From: Alphaproteobacteria bacterium | GTDB lineage: Bacteria; Pseudomonadota; Alphaproteobacteria; Caulobacterales; Aquidulcibacteraceae | DNA: 64,000 bases | Direction: 5' to 3' | Assembly: GCA_027485915.1 (NCBI GenBank) | Contig: JAIXQA010000023.1 | Span: 1 to 64,000 of the forward strand | Part shown: positions 8,638-17,630 of the stretch, piece by piece | Position numbering within the stretch: the first letter of the stretch is position 1 | How the letters are laid out: every line of letters starts with the position of its first letter | The notes under the pieces: model-generated | Databases searched by the model: none | Seen by the model: the letters and a program-made list of their open reading frames with translations, nothing else | Told to the model about the DNA's origin: nothing | Made by a program: the position numbers and the translations under genes

Positions 8638-10073
8638 CCTTAGTGCTCGATCACGACCGCGCCGGTGGCTATTGGGGGGCTGTCTATGCTTTCACTGCTA
8701 TCAAGGGCCTGCAAGTCATTATCGATGGGCCAGTTGGGTGCGAAAACCTGCCCGTTACCTCGGTGTTGCATTACACAGATGCCTTGCCGCCGCACGAGCT
8801 ACCCATTGTTGTTACGGGTCTTGGCGAAGAAGAATTAGGCCAAACTGGAACCGAGGCTGCCATGAAGCGGGCTTGGAAGGCACTTGACCCCCATCTGCCG
8901 GCCGTCGTGGTGACCGGTTCCATTGCCGAAATGATCGGCGGTGGCGTGACGCCAGAAGGTACGAATATTCAGCGTTTCTTGCCACGTACCATCGATGAAG
9001 ATCAGTGGCAAAGCGCTGACCGGGCCCTCACGTGGTTGTGGACGAATTTTGGCACCAAAAAAGTGCCAAAGCTGAAGCCACGCAAGGAAGGCGCAAAGCC
9101 CAAGGTCAATATCATAGGTCCAGCCTACGGCATGTTCAATTTGCCATCCGATTTGGCAGAAATCCGGCGCTTGATCGAAGGTATTGGGGCCGAGGTCGGA
9201 ATGGTCTTCCCGCTCGGTTCACATCTGGCCGACGTCAAGCGACTGGCAGAAGCCGAAGTCAATGTCTGCATGTATCGCGAATTTGGCCGAAATCTTTGTG
9301 AAGTCCTTGAGCGGCCCTATCTTCAGGCTCCTATCGGCCTCGAATCGACCACGCTTTTTCTGCGCAAATTGGGTGAGCTGACAGGCCTCGATCCTGAGCC
9401 TTTCATCGCCAAGGAAAAGCATACCACCATCAAGCCAATTTGGGATTTGTGGCGTTCGGTTACGCAGGACTTTTTTGGCACGGCCAGCTTCGCCATCGTC
9501 GCGAATGAAACTTATGCTCGTGGTGTCCGCAATTTTCTAGAGACCGATATGGGCCTGCCTTGCACCTTCTCGTTCGGTCGCCGTGCCGGGGTGAAACCAG
9601 ACAACCAGGCTGTTCTGGAAGCGCTGAAAACAAGTCCGCCTTTGATTTTATTCGGCAGCGTGAATGAGCGGATGTATATGGCCGAGCTTGGATCGCGTGC
9701 CTGTTTCATTCCGGCAAGCTTCCCCGGCGCCATCATTCGTCGCCACACTGGCACGCCTTTTATGGGTTATTCAGGTGCGACTTATCTGATCCAAGAAGTC
9801 TGCAACGCTTTGTTCGATGCGCTATTCCATATTCTACCCTTGGCTGGGCAAATGGATAAGGTTGAGGCTACGCCAGCGCGCCGCCACGTCGAACTGTCGT
9901 GGGATGATGATGCCAAGGCCGCCCTTGATGCCATCGTTGATAAACAACCGGTGTTAGTTCGCATTTCAGCCGCTAAGCGTCTGCGCGATAGCGCGGAACG
10001 AGCTGCCCGGCTTGCGGGTGAAACCAATGTTATTCTGGAGCGCGTCAAGCGCACCCAGCAAGAAATGGCGTGA
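8634..10073 (+). CDS. bchZ: Chlorophyllide a reductase, Z subunit
   Basis: Second catalytic subunit of COR, NifK-like. The 479-residue protein has the expected cysteine C36 in [16 protein letters not shown], the [19 protein letters not shown] segment and the C-terminal [20 protein letters not shown] region typical of BchZ. It overlaps bchY by 4 bases and its stop overlaps the possible GTG of the small ORF that precedes pufB. By analogy with Rhodobacter, a puf promoter may lie inside this gene; I could not locate it. Confidence 0.96.
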   Translation: MTLVLDHDRAGGYWGAVYAFTAIKGLQVIIDGPVGCENLPVTSVLHYTDALPPHELPIVVTGLGEEELGQTGTEAAMKRAWKALDPHLPAVVVTGSIAEMIGGGVTPEGTNIQRFLPRTIDEDQWQSADRALTWLWTNFGTKKVPKLKPRKEGAKPKVNIIGPAYGMFNLPSDLAEIRRLIEGIGAEVGMVFPLGSHLADVKRLAEAEVNVCMYREFGRNLCEVLERPYLQAPIGLESTTLFLRKLGELTGLDPEPFIAKEKHTTIKPIWDLWRSVTQDFFGTASFAIVANETYARGVRNFLETDMGLPCTFSFGRRAGVKPDNQAVLEALKTSPPLILFGSVNERMYMAELGSRACFIPASFPGAIIRRHTGTPFMGYSGATYLIQEVCNALFDALFHILPLAGQMDKVEATPARRHVELSWDDDAKAALDAIVDKQPVLVRISAAKRLRDSAERAARLAGETNVILERVKRTQQEMA

Positions 10074-10261
10074 GGGGGATGATGATGTCCTACTGCGCCC
10101 CTGCTGACGACCTAATTTCGCGGGCTACAGCCCGCGGATTGACCCCTTTGGCTCGCCTTGCGCGCGCCTTCCAAGCCGCCGCGACGGGCTCCGCCGCGAC
10201 CGGTCCAGCTGTGGGGACTACCACAGCAATAGCCGTCCCAATCAAAATGGAGGGTAATTAA
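10070..10261 (+). CDS. Small ORF in the pufQ position (uncertain)
   Basis: A reading frame of up to 63 codons exactly fills the bchZ-pufB gap. It begins with a GTG overlapping the bchZ stop, or more likely at one of three consecutive ATGs (10079, 10082, 10085) behind a strong GAGGGGG Shine-Dalgarno. Its TAA stop overlaps the pufB start as TAATG. Coupling at both ends argues for translation. The product is Ala/Thr-rich with no membrane segment, so it is unlike Rhodobacter PufQ, which occupies this place. The same DNA forms two RNA hairpins, so it may instead be a structured leader. Confidence 0.4.
   Translation: MRGMMMSYCAPADDLISRATARGLTPLARLARAFQAAATGSAATGPAVGTTTAIAVPIKMEGN
10119..10136 (+). 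promoter_or_regulatory. RNA hairpin upstream of pufB
   Basis: Perfect inverted repeat CGCGGGCT-AC-AGCCCGCG, effectively a 7-bp GC-rich stem closing a TACA tetraloop, between bchZ and pufB. No T-run follows, so it is more likely an mRNA processing or protection element than a terminator. Confidence 0.55.
10208..10227 (+). promoter_or_regulatory. Second RNA hairpin upstream of pufB
   Basis: Perfect 7-bp inverted repeat GCTGTGG / CCACAGC around a 6-base loop, ending 33 bases before the pufB start. It could shield the 5' end of a processed pufBA transcript; no poly-T follows. Confidence 0.5.
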
Positions 10262-10488
10262 TGGCTAGAGACCCAAGTACAGACACATTGACCGGTCTGA
10301 CAGCACAAGAGGCGAAGGAATTCCATCGTCTGTTCATGCTGGGCTTCATCGGTTTCACTGTGATCGCGATCGTCGCACACTTCCTAGTTTGGTCGTGGCG
10401 TCCATGGTTCCCTGGGGTCGGCGGTTACGCCGAACTTCAAGGTGCTGTGGAGCATGCAGCCCAACTGGCACAGACCTTTTTCGGTTAA
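10261..10488 (+). CDS. pufB: Light-harvesting 1 beta polypeptide, C-terminally extended
   Basis: Antenna apoprotein that binds bacteriochlorophyll a and pairs with PufA around the reaction centre. The 75-residue protein has the N-terminal [13 protein letters not shown] segment, one membrane helix (about 24-46), the bacteriochlorophyll-ligand His40 in IVAHF and the terminal WRPWFPG motif. Typical LH1 beta chains end within a few residues of that motif; here about 23 more residues (53-75) follow and look amphipathic. A GGAGG ribosome-binding site lies about 9 bases before the ATG. pufA follows 12 bases after the stop. Confidence 0.95.
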   Translation: MARDPSTDTLTGLTAQEAKEFHRLFMLGFIGFTVIAIVAHFLVWSWRPWFPGVGGYAELQGAVEHAAQLAQTFFG

Positions 10489-10500
10489 GGGAGATAACTC

Positions 10501-10686
10501 ATGTATCGGATTTGGCTTCTGTTTGATCCCCGTCGTGTCCTGGTGGCCCTCACGGTCTTCCTGTTCACGTTGGCGATCTTCATCCACTTCATCTTGCTCA
10601 GCACTGACCGGTTCAACTGGATCGAAGGCCCAAAAGCCTCAGCTCCAGCCGCAGCTTTGCAACATGATGGCTCAGCAAATACCTGA
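10501..10686 (+). CDS. pufA: Light-harvesting 1 alpha polypeptide
   Basis: LH1 alpha apoprotein of 61 residues. It shows the classical [17 protein letters not shown] start, one transmembrane helix, the bacteriochlorophyll-binding His29 in IFIHF, and the FNWIEG segment after the helix. Located 12 bases after pufB behind a GGGAGA ribosome-binding site. Two strong hairpins follow before pufL, as expected where antenna mRNA is kept in excess over reaction-centre mRNA. Confidence 0.96.
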   Translation: MYRIWLLFDPRRVLVALTVFLFTLAIFIHFILLSTDRFNWIEGPKASAPAAALQHDGSANT

Positions 10687-10702
10687 GCATAACCAACAGC
10701 GC

Positions 10703-10726
10703 GTGTCTGAAAATCCTTTCGGACAC
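10703..10726 (+). promoter_or_regulatory. pufA-pufL intercistronic hairpin 1
   Basis: Stem GTGTCTGAAA / TTTCGGACAC (10 pairs, one G-T) around the loop ATCC, 16 bases after the pufA stop. In Rhodobacter, hairpins at this place stop 3' to 5' decay and raise pufBA over pufLM mRNA; the same role is inferred here. Confidence 0.75.
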
Positions 10727-10736
10727 GTCCGTGGTG

Positions 10737-10772
10737 GCAGACGTGCAAGGCCCCCCTGCTTTGTTCGTCTGC
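10737..10772 (+). promoter_or_regulatory. pufA-pufL intercistronic hairpin 2
   Basis: Outer stem GCAGACG / CGTCTGC (7 perfect pairs) extended by a six-pair inner stem (two G-T pairs) after one T-T mismatch, with loop CCCCCCTG. It lies 10 bases after hairpin 1, giving a double block to exonucleases or to ribosome-free transcription before pufL. Confidence 0.7.
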
Positions 10773-10840
10773 CCCGCATTTCATTCATCTCACGAATTCT
10801 TTGAAGCAGGCGCTTCTCAGAGCCAAGGAGGACGCGGATC

Positions 10841-11665
10841 ATGGCCTTGCTGAGTTTTGAACGCAAATACCGTGTTCGGGGTGGGACGCTGATTGGCGGC
10901 GACCTCTTCGACTTTTGGGTGGGGCCCTTTTACGTGGGCTTCTTTGGAGTAACCGCAATCTTTTTCGCCGTGCTTGGCACGGCACTGATTGCCTATGGGG
11001 CGTCGTTGGGCCCGACATGGAACCCGTGGCTGATTGATATTCAGCCACCGGCAGAATCGTATGGTCTTAGCCTTGCACCCTTGAAAGAAGGTGGAATCTG
11101 GCAAGTGGTGACTATGTGCGCCATCGGTGCCTTCTGTTCTTGGGCCCTGCGCGAAGTGGAAATCTCGCGCAAGCTCGGTATGGGTTTGCACGTGCCGTTT
11201 GCCTTTAGCGTGGCAATCTTCGCCTATGTGACTTTGGTTGTCATCCGTCCCGTCTTGATGGGCGCTTGGTATCACGGATTCCCTTATGGGATATTCACGC
11301 ATTTGGACTGGGTTTCAAACACCGGCTACAAATACATCAACTTCCACTACAATCCGGCGCATATGGTGGCGGTCACCTTCTTCTTTGTGAACACGTTTGC
11401 ATTGGCGTTGCATGGCTCGCTCATTCTGTCCGCGACCAACCCTGGCAAAGGGGAGGTGGTTAAAACCCCGGAACATGAAGACACATTCTTCCGCGACATT
11501 CTTGGCTACTCCATCGGCACGCTTGGGATCCACCGCTTAGGCCTGTTCTTGGCGCTTTCGGCTGGCTTTTGGAGTGCGGTGTGTATCGTGATCAGCGGTC
11601 CAGTCTGGTCGCTTGGTTGGCCCGAGTGGTGGGACATGTGGCTTAAACTCCCAATCTGGGGCTAA
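10841..11665 (+). CDS. pufL: Photosynthetic reaction centre L subunit
   Basis: Core subunit of the type II reaction centre. The 274-residue, five-helix protein carries the pigment and iron ligands: His154 and His174 (bacteriochlorophylls), His191 and His231 (non-haem iron), one residue beyond Rhodobacter numbering. The start [20 protein letters not shown] is canonical. An AAGGAGG ribosome-binding site lies upstream; pufM starts 18 bases after the stop. Confidence 0.98.
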   Translation: MALLSFERKYRVRGGTLIGGDLFDFWVGPFYVGFFGVTAIFFAVLGTALIAYGASLGPTWNPWLIDIQPPAESYGLSLAPLKEGGIWQVVTMCAIGAFCSWALREVEISRKLGMGLHVPFAFSVAIFAYVTLVVIRPVLMGAWYHGFPYGIFTHLDWVSNTGYKYINFHYNPAHMVAVTFFFVNTFALALHGSLILSATNPGKGEVVKTPEHEDTFFRDILGYSIGTLGIHRLGLFLALSAGFWSAVCIVISGPVWSLGWPEWWDMWLKLPIWG

Positions 11666-11683
11666 TAGGCAGGAGCACGCAAA

Positions 11684-12616
11684 ATGGCTGGCTATCAAAA
11701 CATCTTTACTCAAGTCCAAGTACGAGGCCCTGTCGAGCTTGGGGTTCCACTCCCTAAGGGAAGCTTGGAACGTGATGGGGAAGGCTTTATTGGCATTTCC
11801 CGTCTATTGGGCATGATTGGCAATGCTCAAATCGGCCCGATCTATTTGGGTTGGACAGGCATCGCCTCTCTCTTCTTTGGCTTCCTCGCCTTTGAAATCA
11901 TCGGTCTCAATATGCTTGCTTCGGTGAACTGGGATCCGATTGAGTTCATCCGGCGTCTGCCTTGGTTGACCCTCAATCCACCGCCACCAGAACAAGGTTT
12001 CAACCTGTTTCCGCCACTTGAACAAGGTGGTTGGTGGGTCATGGCCGGGTTCTTCTTGACCACGTCTTTGATCTTATGGTGGGTTCGCACTTACAACCGT
12101 GCCAAGGCTTTGGGTTTGGGCACGCACGTTGCTTGGGCTTTTGCTTCCGCAATCTGGTTGTTCCTCGTCTTGGGCTTCATCCGTCCTGCGCTGATGGGCA
12201 GCTGGAGTGAAGCCGTGCCTTATGGGATTTTCACCCATTTGGATTGGACCGGGGCATTCTCGATCACTTATGGCAATCTGTTCTATAATCCGTTCCACTG
12301 TCTCTCGATCGTCTTCCTGTATGGGTCGGCACTCTTGTTCGCGATGCATGGGGCAACCATTCTCGCCGTTAGCCGCTATGGCGGTGAGCGGGAGATTGAG
12401 CAGATCACAGATCGGGGTACGGCTTCTGAACGGGCTGCCTTGTTCTGGCGCTGGACCATGGGCTTCAATGCCTCGATGGAATCCATTCACCGCTGGGCAT
12501 GGTGGTTCGCAGTCTTGACCACATTGACGGGCGGCATCGGCATTCTTCTGACCGGTACAGTCGTCAGCGACTGGTATGGTTGGGCAGAAGTGCACAATTA
12601 CGCGCCACCTCGTTAA
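11684..12616 (+). CDS. pufM: Photosynthetic reaction centre M subunit
   Basis: Second core subunit of the reaction centre. The 310-residue protein has His185 and His205 for bacteriochlorophyll and His222 and His269 for iron, all shifted by three from Rhodobacter numbering, with the conserved Glu segment (EREIEQ) in between. AGGAG precedes the ATG by 9 bases. It is the last puf gene: no pufC cytochrome follows, so electrons must reach the special pair from a soluble or separately encoded donor. Confidence 0.98.
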   Translation: MAGYQNIFTQVQVRGPVELGVPLPKGSLERDGEGFIGISRLLGMIGNAQIGPIYLGWTGIASLFFGFLAFEIIGLNMLASVNWDPIEFIRRLPWLTLNPPPPEQGFNLFPPLEQGGWWVMAGFFLTTSLILWWVRTYNRAKALGLGTHVAWAFASAIWLFLVLGFIRPALMGSWSEAVPYGIFTHLDWTGAFSITYGNLFYNPFHCLSIVFLYGSALLFAMHGATILAVSRYGGEREIEQITDRGTASERAALFWRWTMGFNASMESIHRWAWWFAVLTTLTGGIGILLTGTVVSDWYGWAEVHNYAPPR

Positions 12617-12633
12617 GTTAGCAAACCTGATTG

Positions 12634-12657
12634 GGGCCAATGCCAGTGCATTGGCCC
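12634..12657 (+). terminator. Hairpin after pufM
   Basis: Perfect 10-bp inverted repeat GGGCCAATGC / GCATTGGCCC around the loop CAGT, 17 bases after the pufM stop. No poly-T tract follows, so it may protect the 3' end of puf mRNA or terminate partially before dxs. Confidence 0.7.
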
Positions 12658-12772
12658 TAATTGGCCCTTATCGGGACGTCAGGTCAAAACATAAGCCCGG
12701 ATTCTCGGTCAACCCAATCTGGTTGTTCTCTGAGTACTCCATCGCCACTCTCGCCTTAGAAGGAAGCAGGCC

Positions 12773-14698
12773 ATGCGCGATACGCCGCTCTTGGATAAAA
12801 TCCACACCCCGGCAGACATGCGGTTTCTTGAGCGAGAGCAATTGACCCAATTGGCTGGTGAAGTCCGCGATACCATGATTGACGCGGTGTCGGTGACTGG
12901 CGGCCACCTTGGTGCAGGCTTGGGGGTAGTAGAACTGACCGTGGCGCTTCACCATGTCTTTGATACGCCGCAAGACATTCTAATCTGGGATGTTGGTCAT
13001 CAGGCCTATCCCCACAAAATTCTGACCGGTCGTCGAGATCGCATCCGCACGCTGCGTCAAGCCAATGGCTTATCTGGATTCACCAAAAGGTCTGAAAGCG
13101 TCTATGATCCATTTGGGGCCGCACATGCCGCGACATCGATTTCCGCAGCGCTGGGCTTCTGCGTGGCACGTGATCTGAAGGGCGAGAACAACCATGTGAT
13201 CGCAGTGATTGGTGATGGGTCAATGACCGCCGGCATGGCCTATGAGGCCATGAATATAGCGGCCTCCTCCACCAAGCGCCTCATTGTGATTTTGAACGAC
13301 AATGATATGTCGATCGCCCCACCGGTTGGGGCGATGAGCAATTATTTCGCGCGGCTTTTATCTGGAAGGTCCTTCCTGTCCTTGCGCAAAGCCGCCAAGA
13401 AAATGATTGAAGTTTGGCCGCTGCCATTGGCGGATGCCGCCCGCAAAGCCGATGAATATGCTCGCGGCATGGTTCAAGGTGGCACTTTCTTTGAGGAACT
13501 GGGTTTCCACTATATCGGCGTTGTCGATGGTCATGACCTTGATACGCTCGTTCCTATTTTGCGCAATGCCAGTGAGATCGACCACAAGCCTGTCCTGGTT
13601 CACGTCCGCACACAAAAGGGCAAGGGCTATGCGCCGGCAGAAAGTGCAGCCGACAAATATCATGGCGTCTCGAAATTCAATGTTATCACAGGCGAACAGC
13701 AGAAGGCTCCAGCTGGTCCGCCGTCCTATACCAAAGTGTTTGGCGATTCCTTGGTGCATGAAGCACGCAAGGATTCCCGTGTAGTTGCGATTACAGCTGC
13801 TATGCCAACGGGCACCGGCCTTGATGTGTTTGGAGCGGCTTTCCCAGATCGCATGTTTGACGTTGGGATAGCAGAACAGCATGCGGTGACATTTGCAGCT
13901 GGCCTTGCAGCAGATGGGATGAAGCCATTTGCAGCAATCTATTCGACCTTCTTGCAGCGCGGTTATGATCAAGTCGTGCACGACGTTGCAATCCAGAAAC
14001 TGCCTGTGCGCTTTGCGATCGATCGTGCAGGTCTGGTTGGGGCGGATGGGGCTACGCACGCGGGCTCGTTTGACATTGGCTTTTTAGGTGCACTCCCTGG
14101 TTTTGTATTGATGGGTGCAGCAGATGAAGTGGAGCTGGCGCGGATGGTTGCAACTTGCGCTGCCTATGACGAAGGTCCCTCGGGTGTGCGCTATCCTCGC
14201 GGTGAAGCTTTAGGCCTTGCCATGCCGGCAGATCCAGCACCCCTTGAAATTGGCAAGGGCAGGATTGTCCGCGAAGGAACAAAGATTGCGCTTTTGTCCT
14301 TTGGGGCGCGTTTGAGCGACACATTACGGGCAGCGGATCGCCTCAATGCCATGGGCTTGTCTACAACAGTTGCGGATGCGCGGTTCGCAAAGCCAATTGA
14401 CGAGGACTTGGTGCGTCGCCTAGCACGAGAGCATGAGGTGGTGCTGACGATTGAAGAAGGTGCCGCGGGCGGCTTTGGTGCATTCGTGCTCCACTTCCTC
14501 GCTAAGGAGGGGGCCTTAGACAAGGGCCTGCGAATTCGAACGCTAATTTTACCGGATCGATTCCAAGATCAAGCGAGCCCAAGCGCCATGATTGCCGAAG
14601 CTGGTCTTGATAGCCTTGGTATTCTGACTGCTGCTCTTGCAGCCCTTGGCCTGGATGAAGCCGCGCGGCATGCGGCATCTGACTTGGTGCGTGCGTAG
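12773..14698 (+). CDS. dxs: 1-deoxy-D-xylulose-5-phosphate synthase
   Basis: Thiamine-diphosphate enzyme making DXP from pyruvate and glyceraldehyde 3-phosphate, the entry step of the MEP isoprenoid pathway. The 641-residue protein has the catalytic His region ([13 protein letters not shown]), the ThDP/Mg motif [15 protein letters not shown]...NDND around residues 147-177, and the transketolase pyrimidine domain ([18 protein letters not shown]). AGGAAG precedes the ATG. It sits directly after pufM, so isoprenoid precursor supply can be coexpressed with pigment genes. An inverted repeat at the stop closes the unit. Confidence 0.96.
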   Translation: MRDTPLLDKIHTPADMRFLEREQLTQLAGEVRDTMIDAVSVTGGHLGAGLGVVELTVALHHVFDTPQDILIWDVGHQAYPHKILTGRRDRIRTLRQANGLSGFTKRSESVYDPFGAAHAATSISAALGFCVARDLKGENNHVIAVIGDGSMTAGMAYEAMNIAASSTKRLIVILNDNDMSIAPPVGAMSNYFARLLSGRSFLSLRKAAKKMIEVWPLPLADAARKADEYARGMVQGGTFFEELGFHYIGVVDGHDLDTLVPILRNASEIDHKPVLVHVRTQKGKGYAPAESAADKYHGVSKFNVITGEQQKAPAGPPSYTKVFGDSLVHEARKDSRVVAITAAMPTGTGLDVFGAAFPDRMFDVGIAEQHAVTFAAGLAADGMKPFAAIYSTFLQRGYDQVVHDVAIQKLPVRFAIDRAGLVGADGATHAGSFDIGFLGALPGFVLMGAADEVELARMVATCAAYDEGPSGVRYPRGEALGLAMPADPAPLEIGKGRIVREGTKIALLSFGARLSDTLRAADRLNAMGLSTTVADARFAKPIDEDLVRRLAREHEVVLTIEEGAAGGFGAFVLHFLAKEGALDKGLRIRTLILPDRFQDQASPSAMIAEAGLDSLGILTAALAALGLDEAARHAASDLVRA

Positions 14699-14710
14699 AA
14701 CGCACCAAGT
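14682..14710 (+). terminator. Hairpin overlapping the dxs stop codon
   Basis: Perfect 11-bp inverted repeat ACTTGGTGCGT / ACGCACCAAGT with a 7-base loop that contains the dxs stop codon. It probably ends the photosynthesis superoperon; the following run is only weakly T-rich. Confidence 0.6.
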
Positions 14711-14820
14711 GTGCCACCAAGTTTATCAAATAGCTTGATCTTGATCGACTATTTGGCCAAAGCACTCGACGATCCGCCCTGCCTTCTATACAGTAAAAGG
14801 CCTAAGAATGGGGAACGTGG

Positions 14821-16818
14821 GTGCCGGACATTTTCCTATCCTATAACCGAGAGGACCAAGCGAAGGCGCGGCTGTTTGCCGATGCCTTTTCCGCTGAGGG
14901 TTTCAAAGTTTGGTGGGACACAACCCTGCGTGCTGGCGAAGCCTATGATGAAGTGACCGAGCGGGCGCTGCGGGAAGCGGGTGCCGTCGTGGTGCTTTGG
15001 TCAAAAAAATCCGCAGCCTCACGATGGGTGCGGGCAGAAGCCACTGTGGCGCATCGACAGAAGACCCTTGTGCCCGCCATGATTGAGGCGTGCGAGCGCC
15101 CGATTATGTTTGAGCTCACCCAAACGGCTGAACTAAGCCATTGGTCGGGTGACCGAACCGATGCCGCTTGGCGCGCTTTTCTTGCTGATGTGCAACAGCA
15201 CCTAGCGAACCGATCAAGCGTCGACCAAGGTACGATCACGTCCCAAACTCGAGATGAGCCCAGCATTCAGGAAGTCTATAAGGCCGCCAAGTCAAAGCAG
15301 AGCCTCAATCGCCGGACCCTGATTGGCGGCGGCGCAGCCGGCATCAGCCTCGTCGGAACCGGCCTCATTTGGTGGTTAAACCGTCAAGACCAATCGGGAG
15401 GTTTGGTTGGCCCCGCTGCCGCGGCTGACAATCGCGTCGCAGTGCTGCCATTCAAAAATCTCAGCGGGGATCCAAAGCAAGATTATTTTGCTGATGGGCT
15501 TTCCGCTGAGGTCCGCGCCGAGCTGGCGCGAAATGCTGCCTTGCAGGTAGCGGCGCAAACGTCATCTTCTGCTTTCAAGGATCGGGCGCAGACAGCAAAG
15601 GAAATGGCAGACAAGCTGGGCGTCGCTTATCTGCTCGAAGGCAATGCGCGTAAGGCTGAGTCACTTGTGCGCGTGAATGCGGAGTTGATCGATGGCAGAA
15701 CGGGCTTTAGCCTTTGGGCTGAAACTTTCGAACGTCCGATTGACAATGTGTTTGCGGTTCAAAGCGAGATTGCCGCCTCGGTTACGACTGCCCTGGTTGA
15801 CCGGGTTGCCCGCAAAGCCATTGAAAGAAAGTCAGAAACTGGTACGAGGCGAATAAGTTCAGGCGGTACGCAAAACGTGGCGGCGTTTGAGCATAAGCTC
15901 AAAGGCCGCGCCTTGTTCGAGTCTGCATTAGGCGGGCAAACCGACCTAGATGCCTTGGCGGAGTTTGAGGCGGCCCTCGCCCTAGATCCAAATTATGCGG
16001 CGGCCCATGCATGGCGTTCGCGCACCCTCTCTGTTTTGTATGGCCAGTCCCTTACGTCAATGTCCGCTGAAAAGATGCGCTTGGACGCGATCAAAGCCGC
16101 ACGGAGCGCTGTCGCGATCGCGCCCGAGTTTGCGGATGGCTATTCCGCTTTGGGTTTCAGTCTGTTCAATGTTGGACTGGACGTAAAGGCAGCCAAAACT
16201 GTCTTTGAGAGGTCGGTTCAGTTTGGGCGCGGCGATGGCGATGTTCTAACAGGATTTGCCGTGTTTTGTGCGCGCACTGGTCGCTTTGATGAAGCTGTTG
16301 CTACCATCGCCCGTGCCATGACGTTAGACCCTCTAAACCCAACGGTGTTTCGTTCTGCAGGAACGATTGAGCTCTTGGCCCGCCGCTACGAGTCAGCCCT
16401 GCCATTCTTCGACCGAGCTTTGGGCATCAATCCGAAAATGAGTGTTGCCCCCAGCCTTCGTGGAACTGCCCTCATGCTTCTCGGTCGTCGAGCGGAGGCA
16501 CGGCAGGCCTATGAGGCTGAGCCCAATCGCGTTTTTGCGTTGCCCGGTCTCGCAATTCTGGACCGTCAAGCAGGCCAAATGGCTGCAGCACAAGCAAATT
16601 TCGAGAGGCTAATCCGTGAGGCTGGCGATTCAGGTCTTTATCAGCAAGCACAAGTTCTCGCCATGTGGGGTGATGCAGACCGCGCGGTGGCACAACTGGA
16701 GCGGGCCTTTCAAGTGAAAGACGCGGGTTTGGCAAATCTGTTTACCGACCCGCTTTTGGACAAGTTAAAAGGTAATGCAGCCTATCAGCGCTTGGTTAAA
16801 GTCATCGGATTTGAATGA
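14821..16818 (+). CDS. TIR domain, membrane anchor, TolB-like domain and TPR repeats
   Basis: A 665-residue protein starting at GTG behind GGGGAA. Residues 1-128 are a TIR domain (DIFLSYNREDQAKA, WWDTTLRAGE, then SRWVRAEA with Glu73 at the position of the catalytic Glu of TIR NADases). A hydrophobic segment at about 166-186 should anchor it in the inner membrane. Residues 203-330 resemble the TolB-like domain seen beside adenylate cyclases and TPR proteins (RVAVLPFKNLSGD, AYLLEGNARK), and about 345-660 are TPR-like helices. Such proteins may sense or signal, or hydrolyse NAD; which applies here is unknown. It stands alone after dxs. Confidence 0.85.
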   Translation: MPDIFLSYNREDQAKARLFADAFSAEGFKVWWDTTLRAGEAYDEVTERALREAGAVVVLWSKKSAASRWVRAEATVAHRQKTLVPAMIEACERPIMFELTQTAELSHWSGDRTDAAWRAFLADVQQHLANRSSVDQGTITSQTRDEPSIQEVYKAAKSKQSLNRRTLIGGGAAGISLVGTGLIWWLNRQDQSGGLVGPAAAADNRVAVLPFKNLSGDPKQDYFADGLSAEVRAELARNAALQVAAQTSSSAFKDRAQTAKEMADKLGVAYLLEGNARKAESLVRVNAELIDGRTGFSLWAETFERPIDNVFAVQSEIAASVTTALVDRVARKAIERKSETGTRRISSGGTQNVAAFEHKLKGRALFESALGGQTDLDALAEFEAALALDPNYAAAHAWRSRTLSVLYGQSLTSMSAEKMRLDAIKAARSAVAIAPEFADGYSALGFSLFNVGLDVKAAKTVFERSVQFGRGDGDVLTGFAVFCARTGRFDEAVATIARAMTLDPLNPTVFRSAGTIELLARRYESALPFFDRALGINPKMSVAPSLRGTALMLLGRRAEARQAYEAEPNRVFALPGLAILDRQAGQMAAAQANFERLIREAGDSGLYQQAQVLAMWGDADRAVAQLERAFQVKDAGLANLFTDPLLDKLKGNAAYQRLVKVIGFE

Positions 16819-17266
16819 CGCTTTGGGGGCATAAGCGTTAATTGGCGGTCAATCGCTTAGCTGCCCAAACCCACTCACTATGCATCGCTACCCGAGTATA
16901 GACGCCCGGATAGCCGCGATGACCATGACAAGCATCTCAGCTTTCTTCGCTGGGCTAACTATCTAGATTCCTGCGGCCTAGCTCCCGCGGGCACAAGACA
17001 CTTAAGTTCATCCGTTCGGGCACCTCTAGTTTCTTCGCACAGAGCTCTGTTGGCATAGGCTGTAACGCCACTTTCTGTAGAGTGGGCAAGACGCTATCTC
17101 CATCGCTTGACTTGGCGCGATCGAAACAAATTGCGAAGCCCCGGTAAATTTGTCTGGCGCAGGCGGTTTGTTCTTTCTTTGCAAAGGGCCTGACTAACCA
17201 TTTTAGTCATTGCCAAATCTGCGGGTCAGCATAAGCTCAAGTTCCATTTGTTTGGGAGGGTCTAAA
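16819..17266. other. Intergenic region without recognised gene
   Basis: About 450 bases between the TIR-TPR gene and the small lipoprotein. I see no convincing ORF, RNA gene, repeat or operator. The last 50 bases should contain the lipoprotein promoter and its GGGAGGG ribosome-binding site. Confidence 0.5.
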
Positions 17267-17551
17267 ATGCTGAAATTGAAACTCGTCGCGCTTGCCGCTG
17301 TTGCCGGCATCGCTTTAGCTGGCTGCAGCCAACAAAAGCCTGCTGAACCTGCTTCAGATGCTGCAGCCACCAATGAGGTTGCGCCTGTCGCGGATGCTGC
17401 TGCTGATGCCGCCATGAACGCAACTGATGCGGCTGCAGCCATGCCAACCGAAACTATGAATGCGGTTGATGCTGCTGCGCCTGCTGAGATGCCACCCGCG
17501 GCAGACGACCGCGCAAACCCCGATCGCCGGGCACCAGAGGCTCCTAAATAG
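17267..17551 (+). CDS. Small Ala-rich lipoprotein
   Basis: A 94-residue protein with a lipoprotein signal peptide: Lys-rich start, hydrophobic core and lipobox LAGC (Cys20 or near). The mature part is low-complexity, rich in Ala, Asp, Pro and Met, and resembles the many small alanine-rich lipoproteins of alphaproteobacteria with no known function. The ATG at 17267 is chosen because a strong GGGAGGG lies before it; the frame is open further upstream but would bury the signal peptide. A terminator follows. Confidence 0.75.
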   Translation: MLKLKLVALAAVAGIALAGCSQQKPAEPASDAAATNEVAPVADAAADAAMNATDAAAAMPTETMNAVDAAAPAEMPPAADDRANPDRRAPEAPK

Positions 17552-17576
17552 AAGTGTCGCCTGAAGTCATACGATG

Positions 17577-17614
17577 GGGCGGGCACAGTGCAGCGATGTA
17601 GGTGCCCGCCCTTT
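17577..17614 (+). terminator. Rho-independent terminator
   Basis: Perfect 10-bp GC-rich stem GGGCGGGCAC / GTGCCCGCCC with a 15-base loop followed by TTT, 25 bases after the lipoprotein stop. It lies between convergent genes and may serve both. Confidence 0.75.
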
Positions 17615-17630
17615 GCATTCCTGCCCACGA

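Noticed and set aside
13358-14059. 233-codon open frame on the minus strand inside dxs
   Set aside because: Entirely antisense to a canonical Dxs, no family similarity and no ribosome-binding site; a shadow frame.
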